A DNA stretch of 64,000 nucleotides from Geomonas sp. RF6 (GCF_021044625.1 NZ_CP087999.1:3493001-3557000), one strand, 5' to 3'. Shown: positions 10,201 through 19,177, numbered from the stretch's first letter. The notes: a model not told the origin generated them from the sequence alone. A program made the numbers and translations.

Positions 10201-10624
10201 ACTTGTCGGGGTTCTCGCTCCACACGTAGAAGTTCCGCCAGCTGGAGCCCGGCTTTGCGTTGCGCGACCGCTGGAACCAGGGGTGCTGGTCCGAGGTGTG
10301 GTTCAGGACCAGCTCCGTTATCACCCGCATCCCCATCCGGTGCGCCTCCCGGAGGAACTCCTGGAAGTCGCGCAGCGTGCCGTAGTCGGGATTTATATTG
10401 TAGTAATCCGCGATGTCGTAGCCGTCGTCGCGCAGCGGAGAAGGGTAGAAGGGGAGGACCCAGACAGCGGTCACCCCCAGATCCCTGAGGTAGGGGAGCC
10501 TGCTCATCAGGCCGCGTATGTCGCCGATGCCGTCACCGTTGCTGTCGTAAAAGCTCCTGATGTGCACCTCGTATATGACTGCATCCTTAAACCAGAGAGG
10601 ATTCTTGTCGGTTCTGTCGGGCAT
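7295..10624 (-). CDS. treS: Trehalose synthase-maltokinase fusion (TreS-Mak)
   Basis: 1109-residue cytoplasmic bifunctional protein. Residues about 1-550 are a GH13 trehalose synthase that interconverts trehalose and maltose: nucleophile D207 in GLRLDAVPYL, acid/base E249 in LLAEANQWP, and D315 in FLRNHDELT. Residues about 570-1109 are a maltokinase (Pep2-like) with the kinase-fold motif THGDYHLGQ near residue 958 and IIDFEGEP near 975; it phosphorylates maltose to maltose 1-phosphate. The fused form channels trehalose into the GlgE pathway. GlgE is encoded 145 bases upstream on the same strand, and TreY/TreZ beyond it. The start ATG is followed by the standard MPDRTDKNPLWFKDAVIYE opening. 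Confidence 0.95.
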   Translation of the reverse strand: MPDRTDKNPLWFKDAVIYEVHIRSFYDSNGDGIGDIRGLMSRLPYLRDLGVTAVWVLPFYPSPLRDDGYDIADYYNINPDYGTLRDFQEFLREAHRMGMRVITELVLNHTSDQHPWFQRSRNAKPGSSWRNFYVWSENPDKYLDARIIFKDFESSNWSRDPVAKQYYWHRFYAHQPDLNYDNPAVHKAMFKVLDFWLGMGVDGLRLDAVPYLYEREGTNCENLPETYEFLKKLRSFVEERYPDRMLLAEANQWPEDAASYFGEGRACHMAFHFPLMPRMYMALQMEDSFPISNILQQTPEIPPECQWALFLRNHDELTLEMVTDEESDYMYRVYARDPRARINLGIRRRLAPLMGNDRRKIELMNVLLFTLPGTPILYYGDEIGMGDNYYLGDRNGVRTPMQWSPDRNSGFSKANPQRLYLPVIIDPEYHYEALNVENQARNSTSLFWWMKKIIDLRKRFKAFGWGTLEFLDMDNPKVLAMVREYQGETILVVVNLSRFAQVMQVGLPRFAGLVPEDMFSRNRFPMIKETPYVVLLGPYDYHLLLMTREREAEMPTEKAGFPEIPCPGVWQNVLKGGALRHLEQVLPTYLKKCRWFQGKGRSISRVTLTDTAPVPLEERNESGLLAFFEISYGEGTPETYILPLHYLPLDEAEALQKDTPEAAITRLRIDSGETGLLYDALYNPAFRQALFHFMVRRRTPRKGAKISGRCTQMCSRLLAQQTAPLPSQVGRVEQSNSAILFDKVFFFKLYRRIQEGVHPEVEVGEFLSEKAHFPHIAPLAGVMEYTRQGMEPAAMALMQGFAASEGDAWGFTLTEVNQYLERALAQRAEAEKAPLLPSPPYLAAGDHAAPEILELMGGFYPEMVSLLGKRTAKLHVALASGQEASFAPEPFTLLYQRSLYQSMRTRAHKTLNLLRKNLDRLPEALRADADSVIGAEGEILEFFRAITLRKFSAQKTRTHGDYHLGQVLYTGNDFVIIDFEGEPAKSVSERRIKHSALRDVAGMVNSFYYAAYSALLKSQIREEDIPYLEPWAEAWYRYNGAVFLNSYLEYVGENSFLPEDRDELETILTCFMLDKAVYELGYELNNRPDWVMIPLRSIIDLLNGTRKEG

Positions 10625-10721
10625 GGTAGTAGCTCTCCCGCGTTAGCGCTTGTCGGTTCCCTCCTGCCTCCGATGATTACATCGACGACGCAGATCGTCT
10701 TCAGGCTGCACAGCTTCCACC

Positions 10722-10763
10722 GTCCCCTCCCTTTCAAGGGGAAGGACAGGGTGGGGATGGGGT
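10722..10763. repeat. Dispersed repeat family 2 copy
   Basis: A C-rich arm (CCCCTCCCTTTCAAGGGGA) followed by GGACAGGGTGGGGATGGGGT, in the gap between treS and glgE. The same unit occurs at 26676-26718 and inverted at 26735-26773. The CCCCTCCCTTTCAAGGGGA part can form a hairpin. Confidence 0.65.
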
Positions 10764-10769
10764 CCTTTC

Positions 10770-12746
10770 CTAGTAGAAGTAGTCGAAATCCAGCTCCCGG
10801 CGCATCGGCGCGCAGATGCGGAAGATCCTCGCCGGCTGCGTCCGCGGGTCGAGTTCTATCGTAACAACTTCACCCTGCCAGATGAACCGGTCTTTGTTCA
10901 ATACGTCCTGCACCAGGTAGTGCTGCCCCGGCGCGATGGAGAACTCCTCGATCGGCACCTGCAGCCGCCCCCTGTGGCTGCGGAAGGGGTCGAGATTGAC
11001 GGCGATGAAGAGGATGTCGTCGCCGAGGGCCTTGCGGTACCAGATGATGTTCTCGTTGTCGGAGCGATAGAAGGTGACGTTGTCGGTGCGCTGCAGACAG
11101 GCATGTTCCTTCCGGAGCCGGTTCACCTCCGTCATGAGCTCCCTGAGAGCCCTCCCTTTCTGCACGTCCCACTCCTTGATCTCGTACTTCTCGTTGTCGA
11201 TGTACTCCTCTTTCCCCGGCGCCGCCTCGGAAAGGCAGAGCTCGTAGGGGGGACCGTAAACCCCGTAGCTCGCCGACAGCGTCGCTGCGAGGACGAGCCT
11301 GATCTTGAAGGCAGGCTCTCCGCCGTACTGCAGGTACTCGGTGAGGATGTCCGGGGTGTTCGGCCAGAAGTTCGGGCGGAAAAATTCCCGCGCCTCGCCG
11401 CGGGTGAGCTCCATGAGGTACGTCTCCAGCTCCTCCTTTGTGGTGCGCCAGGAGAAGTAGGTGTACGACTGGCTGAAGCCGAGCTTCGCCAGGCGGTGCA
11501 TGACCTTCGGCCTCGTGAACGCCTCGGCGAGAAAGATGACGTCTGGGGAAACCTTGCGCGCCTCCGCGATGATCCACTCCCACAGGGCGAACGGCTTCGT
11601 GTGGGGGTTGTCCACCCGGAAGATCCGCACCCCGTTCGACATCCAGAAGGTGATGATGCTCTTTAGCTCCTCCCACAGCTCGCGCCACTGCGGCGTCTCG
11701 AAGTGGAAGGGGACGATGTCCTCGTACTTCTTCGGCGGGTTCTCCGCATACTGCACCTTGCCGTCCGGGCGCCAGAGGAACCACTCGGGGTGCTCCTTCA
11801 GATAGGGGTGATCGGGGGAGCACTGGAAGGCGATGTCGATCGCCACCTCGATCCCGTGCTGGCGGGCCTTCGCGATGAAAGCCTGGAAATCCTCCATGGT
11901 CCCGAGCTGCGGGTGGATCGACTTGTGCCCCCCTTCCGCCGCGCCGATGGCCCACGGGCTTCCGGGGTCATCGGGGGAGGCGACTGTGGAGTTGTTCCTC
12001 CCTTTCCGGTGCGAGACGCCGATGGGGTGAATGGGGGGGAAGTAGACGACGTCGAACCCCATCGCCGCTATCTCCGGAAGGCGCTGGCTTGCCTGCTGAA
12101 AGGTGCCGTGCCCCCCTTCCGGTGAGGTGGAACGGGGGAAGAACTCGTACCAGGTGGAAAAGAGCGCCCTCTTGCGGTCGACGGTGACGCTCAGCTCCCT
12201 TCCGTAGCGCGCCGCGTGGGCCCGCCCGGAGCAGGCGTCGTAGATCGCCGCTGCCTCCTCTGTTGTGGCGCGCCTGAAAGCCGCCGCCGGGTCCGAGAGC
12301 CCCTTCACCTCCCCGATCAGGGTCCGCAGCCTGACCACCGCGTCACCGGAACCGTGCTCCAGGGCGTGCTCCAGGTGCTTTACCCCGATCACCAGTTCCG
12401 GCGCCGGGTCCTGCCCCGCCGCGACCCTCTTTACCAGCTCCTTCTGCCAGGTGCGAAAGTGGTCCACCCACGCCGCGACGGTGTAGTGGTAGCTCCCCGC
12501 GAAGGGGAGGGGAAAACTCCCTTCCCAGCGGTCGTTCCCGATCCGCTCCATCGGGCTTTCGCTCCAGCTGTCGTCGCCGTCGCGCCGGTAGAGGAGACGG
12601 GCGTCCAGTTCGTCGTGGCCGTCGCTGAAGATGTCCGCCTGCACGGTCATCTTCTCCCCCGCGATCCGCTTCGCCGGGTACCGCCCGCAGTCGATCTCCG
12701 GTGCCACTCCCTCTATCACCACACGAACTCTTCCGTCTTCGTTCAT
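10770..12746 (-). CDS. glgE: Alpha-1,4-glucan:maltose-1-phosphate maltosyltransferase
   Basis: 658-residue GH13_3 enzyme that transfers maltose from maltose 1-phosphate to the non-reducing end of alpha-1,4-glucans. The N-terminal region (residues about 1-200) has the GlgE-specific beta domain and helical insert (VIEGVAPEIDCGRYPAKR; YHYTVAAWVDHFRTW). The catalytic barrel follows: YFPPIHPIG, nucleophile D379 in FRVDNPHTKP, and acid/base E408 in FLAEAFTRP. The C-terminal beta domain ends near residue 658. The substrate is made by the neighbouring TreS-Mak fusion. On the same strand as treS and separated from treY by a repeat-filled gap, so it may be transcribed separately from treY-treZ. Confidence 0.96.
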   Translation of the reverse strand: MNEDGRVRVVIEGVAPEIDCGRYPAKRIAGEKMTVQADIFSDGHDELDARLLYRRDGDDSWSESPMERIGNDRWEGSFPLPFAGSYHYTVAAWVDHFRTWQKELVKRVAAGQDPAPELVIGVKHLEHALEHGSGDAVVRLRTLIGEVKGLSDPAAAFRRATTEEAAAIYDACSGRAHAARYGRELSVTVDRKRALFSTWYEFFPRSTSPEGGHGTFQQASQRLPEIAAMGFDVVYFPPIHPIGVSHRKGRNNSTVASPDDPGSPWAIGAAEGGHKSIHPQLGTMEDFQAFIAKARQHGIEVAIDIAFQCSPDHPYLKEHPEWFLWRPDGKVQYAENPPKKYEDIVPFHFETPQWRELWEELKSIITFWMSNGVRIFRVDNPHTKPFALWEWIIAEARKVSPDVIFLAEAFTRPKVMHRLAKLGFSQSYTYFSWRTTKEELETYLMELTRGEAREFFRPNFWPNTPDILTEYLQYGGEPAFKIRLVLAATLSASYGVYGPPYELCLSEAAPGKEEYIDNEKYEIKEWDVQKGRALRELMTEVNRLRKEHACLQRTDNVTFYRSDNENIIWYRKALGDDILFIAVNLDPFRSHRGRLQVPIEEFSIAPGQHYLVQDVLNKDRFIWQGEVVTIELDPRTQPARIFRICAPMRRELDFDYFY

Positions 12747-13380
12747 ATCTTCTCCCTCTTCTGCCGTCGAACCTTGACGGGAGGGTGTTGCGGGCCCCGT
12801 TGATGCATATCGCCGGAAACCGGCTGCAGGACCCCTCCCGTTCCCCCCCTTTGCGAAGGTTCTTCCGGGAATTCCGGGGAACCGGTATCTATCGGCCCTT
12901 CAGCAAGGAGGCCAGGCCACTTCGTTCCCCCCTTTGCGAAGGGGGGCCAGGGGGGATTTGCCTTTGCCTTGTCATCCCTGACCAGTTGAAGACGGTCATA
13001 AAGCAAGCTGCTATGAGCAACTGCTGTGGTCTCATCTTCGCGCCCGGCAACGTCTTGATCTCCACATACGACGAAATTGAGTGGCCCCATCTGCTGATCT
13101 CTTTGCTGCCGAAGGACAGCGGAGATTGAGGTCGATAGGACCGCAGCACCTTCAGCTTCACAATGAACCGCTTACTGTCGAAACGATTCCGGCTCTACTG
13201 CCAACGAAAGCTAAATCCCCCCTGTCCCCCCTTCGCAAAGGGGGGGACGCGAGGCCCTCCTGCGATTCATTATGACAAACTACGGCTTCCCCAGAATTCC
13301 GGATGAACCTTTGTGAAGGGGGACCGGGGGATTTCCTTTTGGGACGGAGGACTGCGTCACCCCACTATAAAAGCCTACCG
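12747..13380. repeat. Repeat-filled intergenic stretch (C-rich repeat family 1, locus B)
   Basis: No gene seen. Forward copies of family 1 lie at 12840-12880 (with the CCGGGAATTCCGGGG core) and 12924-12959 (with the GGGGGGCCAGGGGGGATTT tail). Inverted copies lie at 13213-13249 and, more diverged, at 13286-13335. The layout closely mirrors locus A at 4838-5169. The roughly 250 bases between forward and inverted copies have no clear coding potential. Confidence 0.75.
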
Positions 13381-16341
13381 TCACTGTGCCAAAAGTGCCA
13401 CAGGCCCACGCGCAAAAACCTTTGCCGCCGAAAGGAGCGCTTCACCCTCCCTCGGCTCCGCCTCCACGGTCTCTTCGGTGAAGACATTCCGGTAGCGGGT
13501 GGGGGCGTTTGCCGGGAGGGTGATGGCGGTATCGAGCCACGCCCCCTCTCCGAGGGGCGCGCTCCCCGGTTCCGGAGTGAGCCCCGAAACGAGGCGCGGC
13601 ACGGCGACGATCCCCCACTCCCCGCCGCAGGTGCGCGCGAAGGCGCAGATGTGTCGCCCCCTCTCTCCCCGTGTCTCCAGGGGGAGATACTCACCCCTCT
13701 CGAAGAGTGCGCGGTGTTCCCCCCGGAAGGAGAGCACCCGGTGGATGAGGTACAGCTTCAGGCGCCCGTCGTGCCGGGAGGCCAGAAGCTCCTCCACCAA
13801 AGCCGCTGCTCCGATCTCCCCCTCGCGTGCCACGAGCCGCTCCAGCGCCTCGCTGCGCACCCCGTAGTCGACCTGCCGTCGGTTGTCCGGGTCGACGAGG
13901 GTGAGTTCCCACAGCTCGCTCCCCTGGTAGAAGTCGGGGACTCCGGGGGAGGTCATCTTCAGGAGGGTCTGGGAGAGGGCGTTGAAGAGGCCGCAGTGCG
14001 CGATCTGCCGCTGCAGGACCCTGAACTCGCCGAGGAAGGGATTTTCCTCCCGTTCTGTCAGGATGAGGTCGACGAAGCGGGAGAGCGCCTCCTCGTACGC
14101 GATGTTCGGGCTGATCCAGCTGGAGTGCGCCTTTGCCTCGCGCAGCGCCTTCGTGAGATATCCCTTCACGCGACCCCTGAATTCCTCCCCGCAGCCGTCC
14201 CCCTCCGGCGGCCAGGCGCCGAGGAGGATCTGGTACAGGAGGTACTCCTCGTTGCGGTCCGGGACCTGCTGCCCCTCTACGACCGGCTTTCTACCCTGGT
14301 TCATCCGGTTCCAGCGGGTCAGCGCCTTCTGCCACTGCTGCGGGTACTCCGAGAGGGCATCTATGCGGGCGCGGAAGTCGGAGCCGTGCTTCGAATCGTG
14401 GGTGGAGGTGGTGATCATGGCGTGGGGGGAGGTGCTGAGGCGGGCGACGTTCTCGCCGTGGAAGCTCTCGATCCCGCTCCCGAAGCGCTCCGGCATGCCA
14501 CCGACCTCGTTTAGCGAGACGAGCCGGTTGTACAGGTAGAAGGCGGTATCCTCCACCCCCTTCGCCATGACAGGACCGGTGATCTGCTGGAACTTCATGA
14601 CGAAGTGGAGCCACTCGGAGCGGTCCGCCTCGGTGGCGTAGGGGGGGAAGTGCAGGAGGAGAATCGCGCGCAGGAAGTCGAAGACCGCCCGGCTGAGCGC
14701 GGGGTTCTTGCGCCGGGCATTGTCGATCGCCTCCTCGATGTAGCGGCTGTCCGTCTCCCGCACCGAGGTTGAGCTCGTGTAGCTGCGGTAGACCGGGAAG
14801 CAGGCGATGACCTCGATCAGCGCCCGGGTAAGGCTTGCCCGGGTAAAGTCGCGGGTGGCGCGGTCGCGCTCGCAGATCGTGCTCAGGTGGTGCCCCATGG
14901 TGATTATCTCGCCGGACATTGCCACCTGCATCACCAGCTTTTTCGTGCGGTAGCTCACCTCGCGGAAGGAGAGGGGGCGCCGCACGAACCTGCAGTAGAT
15001 CCGGTCGAAGGCCCTCGCCGCCGCCGCGTCGATGAAGACGCCATTCAAGTTCTCGGCGAAATCGTAGCCGGTGGTGCTGGTGAGGAGCCAGTCGTCGGGG
15101 ATGCGCTCCCCCTCCAGGAGGATCTTCTCCCCCACGACGTAGAAGGGGTGGTAGTGCGGGTGCTCCTCCAGGAGGGCGTCGAACTCCTTCCCGTGGCGCG
15201 CCACGAGCTCTGCCTCCTCGGAGCCACCGTCGGCCGCAAGGCGCAGCTGGACGAAGCACCCGCGCTGCAGCCTCTTTAGATAGGCAGCGGGATCGTACAG
15301 CCCGTCCAGGTGGTCGAGTCTCAGTCCGGTGACGAGCCTGTCGCGGATGAGCTGGAAGAGGAGCTCGTGGGTGTGCCTGAAGACCGCTGCATCCTCCATC
15401 CGTATCGCCGCGAGCCCGTTTATGTCGAAGAACCTGCGGTAGTTTATCTCCTCGGTGGCGACCCTCCAGAAGGAGAGGCGGTACGGCTGTTCCCGCAAGA
15501 GGGCGTCCAGGAGGTTGAAGCTGTCCGGGGTCCCGACGGTCCCGTTGAAGGCGGCGATGTTTCTGCCAAGGAAATCGGCGATCTGCGGGCTCTGCGCGCA
15601 GAGGTCCTGCAGCCTCCTCTTGATGATCTCCTTCTCGCGGTACCGCTCTTCCCGGTGGTCCGGGTCCTGCTCCGTGGGGGGGGGGAGGTGCTGCAGGGCG
15701 GTTATGATGCTCAGAAACTCCAGCCGCGCGGGGGATTCCCGGTGCAGGAGGGTGTCCAGCTGCTCGGGACGGTACTTGAGGATCTGCAGCCAGGTCGTCG
15801 GCTCGAGGGGGACTACCGCGTCGTAGTAGCGGATCAGGAAGGCGCCGTTTTCAAAGGAGAGGACCAGTTCGCCGCGCTCGAGCACCGTGCCGTACTGGTC
15901 GCCGAGGAAGGGGAGGAGGACCTTCCCCCACAGCTCCTTTTTCACCGGCTCCCAGTCGATGTCGAAGAAGTAGGCGTAGGGGGAGCTGCGGCCGTTCTCC
16001 AGGACGTCCTGCCACAGCCGGTTTCCGGGGCTTTCGATGCACATGTGGTTCGGCACGAAATCGAGGATCTGCCCCATCCCGAGGCGCTGCAGTTCGCTGC
16101 AGTAGGAGAGGTAATCCTCCCGGCTCCCGAGCTCGGGGTTCAGCGAGCCGTGGTCGACGACATCGTAGCCGTGGCCGCTCCCCTTGCGCGCCGCGAAGCA
16201 GGGGGATGCGTAGACGTCGGTGATGCCGAGGCGGCGCAGGTAGGGGAGTATGTCGCGGGCGGCGGCAAAGCCGAAATCCTTGTTGAACTGGAGCCGGTAG
16301 GTGGCAACCGGAATCCGTGGTCGTGGTCGATCTCCATCCAT
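13381..16341 (-). CDS. treY: Maltooligosyltrehalose synthase
   Basis: 986-residue GH13 enzyme that isomerises the reducing-end alpha-1,4 bond of maltooligosaccharides to alpha-1,1, giving maltooligosyltrehalose. The opening (PVATYRLQFNKDFGFAAA) is the TreY hallmark. The catalytic nucleophile is D343 in GLRLDHLDGLYDP, and the conserved glutamate lies in VVGEKILLEGE. TSTTGYDF and the C-terminal TSTHDSKHGSDFRAR motif are also typical. The length, above the 700-950 usual for the family, is within range for deltaproteobacterial versions. Its product is cut by TreZ, encoded 107 bases upstream on the same strand, so the two form an operon reading treZ then treY. Confidence 0.95.
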   Translation of the reverse strand: MDGDRPRPRIPVATYRLQFNKDFGFAAARDILPYLRRLGITDVYASPCFAARKGSGHGYDVVDHGSLNPELGSREDYLSYCSELQRLGMGQILDFVPNHMCIESPGNRLWQDVLENGRSSPYAYFFDIDWEPVKKELWGKVLLPFLGDQYGTVLERGELVLSFENGAFLIRYYDAVVPLEPTTWLQILKYRPEQLDTLLHRESPARLEFLSIITALQHLPPPTEQDPDHREERYREKEIIKRRLQDLCAQSPQIADFLGRNIAAFNGTVGTPDSFNLLDALLREQPYRLSFWRVATEEINYRRFFDINGLAAIRMEDAAVFRHTHELLFQLIRDRLVTGLRLDHLDGLYDPAAYLKRLQRGCFVQLRLAADGGSEEAELVARHGKEFDALLEEHPHYHPFYVVGEKILLEGERIPDDWLLTSTTGYDFAENLNGVFIDAAAARAFDRIYCRFVRRPLSFREVSYRTKKLVMQVAMSGEIITMGHHLSTICERDRATRDFTRASLTRALIEVIACFPVYRSYTSSTSVRETDSRYIEEAIDNARRKNPALSRAVFDFLRAILLLHFPPYATEADRSEWLHFVMKFQQITGPVMAKGVEDTAFYLYNRLVSLNEVGGMPERFGSGIESFHGENVARLSTSPHAMITTSTHDSKHGSDFRARIDALSEYPQQWQKALTRWNRMNQGRKPVVEGQQVPDRNEEYLLYQILLGAWPPEGDGCGEEFRGRVKGYLTKALREAKAHSSWISPNIAYEEALSRFVDLILTEREENPFLGEFRVLQRQIAHCGLFNALSQTLLKMTSPGVPDFYQGSELWELTLVDPDNRRQVDYGVRSEALERLVAREGEIGAAALVEELLASRHDGRLKLYLIHRVLSFRGEHRALFERGEYLPLETRGERGRHICAFARTCGGEWGIVAVPRLVSGLTPEPGSAPLGEGAWLDTAITLPANAPTRYRNVFTEETVEAEPREGEALLSAAKVFARGPVALLAQ

Positions 16342-16448
16342 ATGACTTCACCGTCGGCTGCCGCGAGCTTCCCGGCTGCCGCACCGGTCGGGATACCCCT
16401 CCAGCCCGTCCCCGTCGATCCCGGCGGGGTGCAACGGGGGGAGGAGGA

Positions 16449-18305
16449 TCAGTACTTGCAGTAGAGGAGGGCCGAGAATGGGGCAACCTTCAGGCGGCTC
16501 TCCGCCTGCATCGCCGTCACCTCCCGGGAGGCTATCTCGCCGCGCCCCCCCCACTGCGGCGCTGCCGAGTCCAGAAGCTTCTGCCACGTCCCTTGCGTCA
16601 GCCGGACCTCCACCTCCTCCCCTTTCGAGGAGAAGGAAAGGAGGACGCACGCCTCGCTCCTGCCGCTTTTCCGGTGCAGGACGAGTACCTGCTCGCGCTC
16701 CAGGGGAATTACCTCCACCCCCTCGCGGGAGAGGTCCCGCAGTGCGGGGATGGTGCGGCGCAGTTGCAGCGCCTTGCGGTAAAAGGAGAGGACCCGCTCC
16801 TCCCTCTCGTCTCTCCTGCGCTCCACGTCCACCATGGAGCGCAGGAAGGTCTCCTCCGACTCCGGATCCGGCACCTCTCCCTGCCACGAGAAGCAGGCGA
16901 ACTCCTCCGCTCGCCCCTTCCGCACCGCCTCGATGAGGGCCGGGTCGCCGTGGTCGACGAAGTACTGGAAGGGGGCGCGCTCGGCGTACTCTTCCCCCAT
17001 GAAGAGAAGGGGGATGAAGGGGGAGAGGATCACTGCCGCTGCGGCGAGGGTGAGCTGGTCGCCGGTGAGGGACGAGGAGAGACGGTCTCCGGTCATGCGG
17101 TTGCCGACCTGGTCGTGGTTTTGCGAAAAGGCCACCAGCTGCGACGGCGCGATGTCCCTGCTGGAGTTGCCGTGGCGCCTCTTGCGGAAGGGGGAATACT
17201 CCCCGGAGAAGACAAATCCCTCGCTGTACGCCTTCGCCAGCTGCGTGAAGGAGCCGAAGTCCTCGTAGTAGCCGCTGCGTTCGCCGGTGAGGATCGCGTG
17301 CAGCGCGTGGTGCAGGTCGTCGTTCCACTGGGCGTGCACGCCGAACCCTCCCCGCTCCGGCGGGTGGATGATGCGCACGTCGTTTAGCGCGCTCTCGGCG
17401 ATGAGATAGCTTTTCCTCCCGGTCGACCTCTCATTCTCCGCCACCGCCTCGGCCAGTTGCAGGAGGAAGGGGCGGGCGCCGAAGTCGAAGATGCCGTGCA
17501 CCGCGTCGAGCCGCAGGGCGTCCACGTGGTACTCGTTTATCCAGTGCAGCGCGTTCTGTATGAAGTAGTCGCATACCGGGTCACTGAAGGGGCCGTCGTA
17601 GTTGAGCGCGTTCCCCCAGGGGGTCCGGTACCTGTCGGTGAAGTACCATCCGAACTCTTCCAGGTAGTTCCCCTCGGGACCCAGGTGGTTGTACACCACG
17701 TCGAGGACAAGGGCGAGCCCCTTCGCGTGGCAGGCGTCCACGAGCCGGCGCAGCCCTTCGGGGCCGCCGTAGCTGTTTTGCGGGGCGAAGGGATATACCC
17801 CGTCGTACCCCCAGTTGCGCCTCCCGGGAAACTGCGCCACCGGCATGAGCTCCACGGCGGTGATCCCCAGCTCCTTCAGGTAGTCGAGGCGCGGGATGAG
17901 GGAGGCGAAAGTCCCCTCACGGGTGAAGGTGCCGACATGGAGCTCGTAGATCACGTACTCCTCGAGGGAAATCCCCCGCCACCCCTCGTCGTGCCAGGTG
18001 AAGAGGTTCGGGTCGACGACCTGGGAGGGGCCGTGCACCCCTTCCGGCTGGAAGCGCGATGCGGGGTCGGGGCGCGCCTCCTTCCCTTGCGGCAGGAACA
18101 GGTAACGCGACCCCGGAGGGAGATCGTGCAATGTCACGGTGTAGTAGCCGTTTTCTTCCGGCTCCATCTCCCGCGTATCCTCTTTGCCGCCGGTTATGAC
18201 CCTCAGCCTCATCCCCTCCGCCTTCGGGCCCCACACCCTGAAGCGGGTGCCGCCGTCCGCCAGTACCTCGGCCCCAATCCCGGTAATGCGCGCCTTTTCT
18301 GCCAT
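16449..18305 (-). CDS. treZ: Maltooligosyltrehalose trehalohydrolase
   Basis: 618-residue GH13 enzyme that releases free trehalose from maltooligosyltrehalose. An N-terminal CBM48-like domain (FRVWGPKAEGMRLRV) is followed by the barrel with EYVIYELHVGTFT, DVVYNHLGPEGN, nucleophile D267 in ALRLDAVHGIFDF, E304 in LIAESALND, and FSQNHDQVGNR. I chose the ATG at 18305 because GGAGGAGG lies just upstream and the protein then begins at the conserved domain; the in-frame ATG at 18410 would place the start inside the predicted promoter. It is the first gene of the treZ-treY unit. Confidence 0.94.
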   Translation of the reverse strand: MAEKARITGIGAEVLADGGTRFRVWGPKAEGMRLRVITGGKEDTREMEPEENGYYTVTLHDLPPGSRYLFLPQGKEARPDPASRFQPEGVHGPSQVVDPNLFTWHDEGWRGISLEEYVIYELHVGTFTREGTFASLIPRLDYLKELGITAVELMPVAQFPGRRNWGYDGVYPFAPQNSYGGPEGLRRLVDACHAKGLALVLDVVYNHLGPEGNYLEEFGWYFTDRYRTPWGNALNYDGPFSDPVCDYFIQNALHWINEYHVDALRLDAVHGIFDFGARPFLLQLAEAVAENERSTGRKSYLIAESALNDVRIIHPPERGGFGVHAQWNDDLHHALHAILTGERSGYYEDFGSFTQLAKAYSEGFVFSGEYSPFRKRRHGNSSRDIAPSQLVAFSQNHDQVGNRMTGDRLSSSLTGDQLTLAAAAVILSPFIPLLFMGEEYAERAPFQYFVDHGDPALIEAVRKGRAEEFACFSWQGEVPDPESEETFLRSMVDVERRRDEREERVLSFYRKALQLRRTIPALRDLSREGVEVIPLEREQVLVLHRKSGRSEACVLLSFSSKGEEVEVRLTQGTWQKLLDSAAPQWGGRGEIASREVTAMQAESRLKVAPFSALLYCKY

Positions 18306-18374
18306 AGTGGTACCTTTTCCTCCTCCGGAGACTCCGCGCGACTCTTTCTGTGCCGATTCCCACTCTCTCTTATA

Positions 18375-18403
18375 AAAATACTTTAACATCCAAGGGCAGT
18401 CAA
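18375..18403 (-). promoter_or_regulatory. Sigma-70-type promoter for treZ-treY
   Basis: On the minus strand TTGACT (18403-18398) and TATTTT (18380-18375) are 17 bases apart. Transcription would begin near 18368, leaving a leader of about 60 bases before the ATG at 18305. Confidence 0.55.
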
Positions 18404-18539
18404 ACTGCACCCGGCGCTACACCTTCGGGGAGCGCTCTTTTAGAGTAGGCGACGATCCCCCCTCATTTTTCTGTATCTGGCATGTGAATCTCCTTACTTT
18501 TTGCACAATGTTATAGGATACTGTTCCCATACGAGCGGT

Positions 18540-18567
18540 TTGACACAGTGTAGCGGCATGATATTTT
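18540..18567 (+). promoter_or_regulatory. Sigma-70-type promoter for the 18612 gene
   Basis: A consensus -35 box TTGACA (18540-18545) lies 16 bases before TATTTT (18562-18567); TTTAAT at 18565-18570 is an alternative -10 box. The region is AT-rich against a GC-rich background. The 306-base gap 18306-18611 holds this and the divergent treZ promoter and nothing else that I recognise. Confidence 0.6.
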
Positions 18568-18611
18568 AATAGTATTGTATCTTTCTCACAGGACAGGGTG
18601 GAGGTGTAATA

Positions 18612-19073
18612 ATGAGAATGGATAAGATAGGCCGCTACGTTTTAATGCTGGCACTCTGTGCATCCCTTACAGGCTTCACAACGACGGTCTCTGCCGATGA
18701 AAATGCAGACGGTATGGTCAGGGACAGAGCGATGGAGATGCCGGTTCTGACAGGGCAACTCTGGCAGAAGATGAGCAGCGACTCAAAGACCGCCTTTATC
18801 TGGGGCATCGGCCATGTAGTCACGGTCGAGAAGCACGTGGTACAAAAGCATCCGGAGCTGAAACGGAGCGACTTTACAGAGAAGCTCTCCGAAGGGCTGA
18901 CAGGGGTGCCGATGGACTCCATCGTTCAAGGCATTGACAACTACTACCGGAACCATCCGCAGAATCTCGACACGCCGGTCATGAAGGTGATCTGGCGGGA
19001 GATGGTGAAGCCAAAGCTCAAGCAAGGCATAGCGGACCAGCCGGTAAACCCGGAGACTGACCAGTCCAGATAG
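18612..19073 (+). CDS. Secreted protein of unknown function
   Basis: 153 residues with a clear signal peptide (basic MRMDKIGR, hydrophobic VLMLALCASLTGF, likely cleavage after VSA near residue 28). The mature part is mostly helical and charged, with GQLWQKMSSDSKTAFIWGI and a later DNYYRNHPQN motif; a Trp at the start of the domain and a G-rich helix resemble small periplasmic Rap1a-like proteins, but the match is too weak to name. The start at 18612 is set by GGTGGAGGTG 5-13 bases upstream. It has a strong promoter of its own. Function unknown; a periplasmic location is the only firm inference. Confidence 0.7.
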   Translation: MRMDKIGRYVLMLALCASLTGFTTTVSADENADGMVRDRAMEMPVLTGQLWQKMSSDSKTAFIWGIGHVVTVEKHVVQKHPELKRSDFTEKLSEGLTGVPMDSIVQGIDNYYRNHPQNLDTPVMKVIWREMVKPKLKQGIADQPVNPETDQSR

Positions 19074-19177
19074 CCCGGTGTGGGCGAGACTGACACCCCC
19101 GCGGCTCCGGCGCTGACGGGGTGAGTCGGGTGCCGCCGTAGGGGGGCGGGTCCGGTCTCTACACAAGGAGACGATGT

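Noticed and set aside
7643-10864. 1073-codon open frame antisense to treS
   Set aside because: It is the mirror of a well-supported TreS-maltokinase gene; composition is Arg/Val/Glu/His-rich without domain motifs, as expected from antisense of GC-rich coding DNA.
18306-18410. Upstream start for treZ at 18410
   Set aside because: It would place the start inside the TTGACT-TATTTT promoter and add 35 residues without similarity; GGAGGAGG fits the ATG at 18305.
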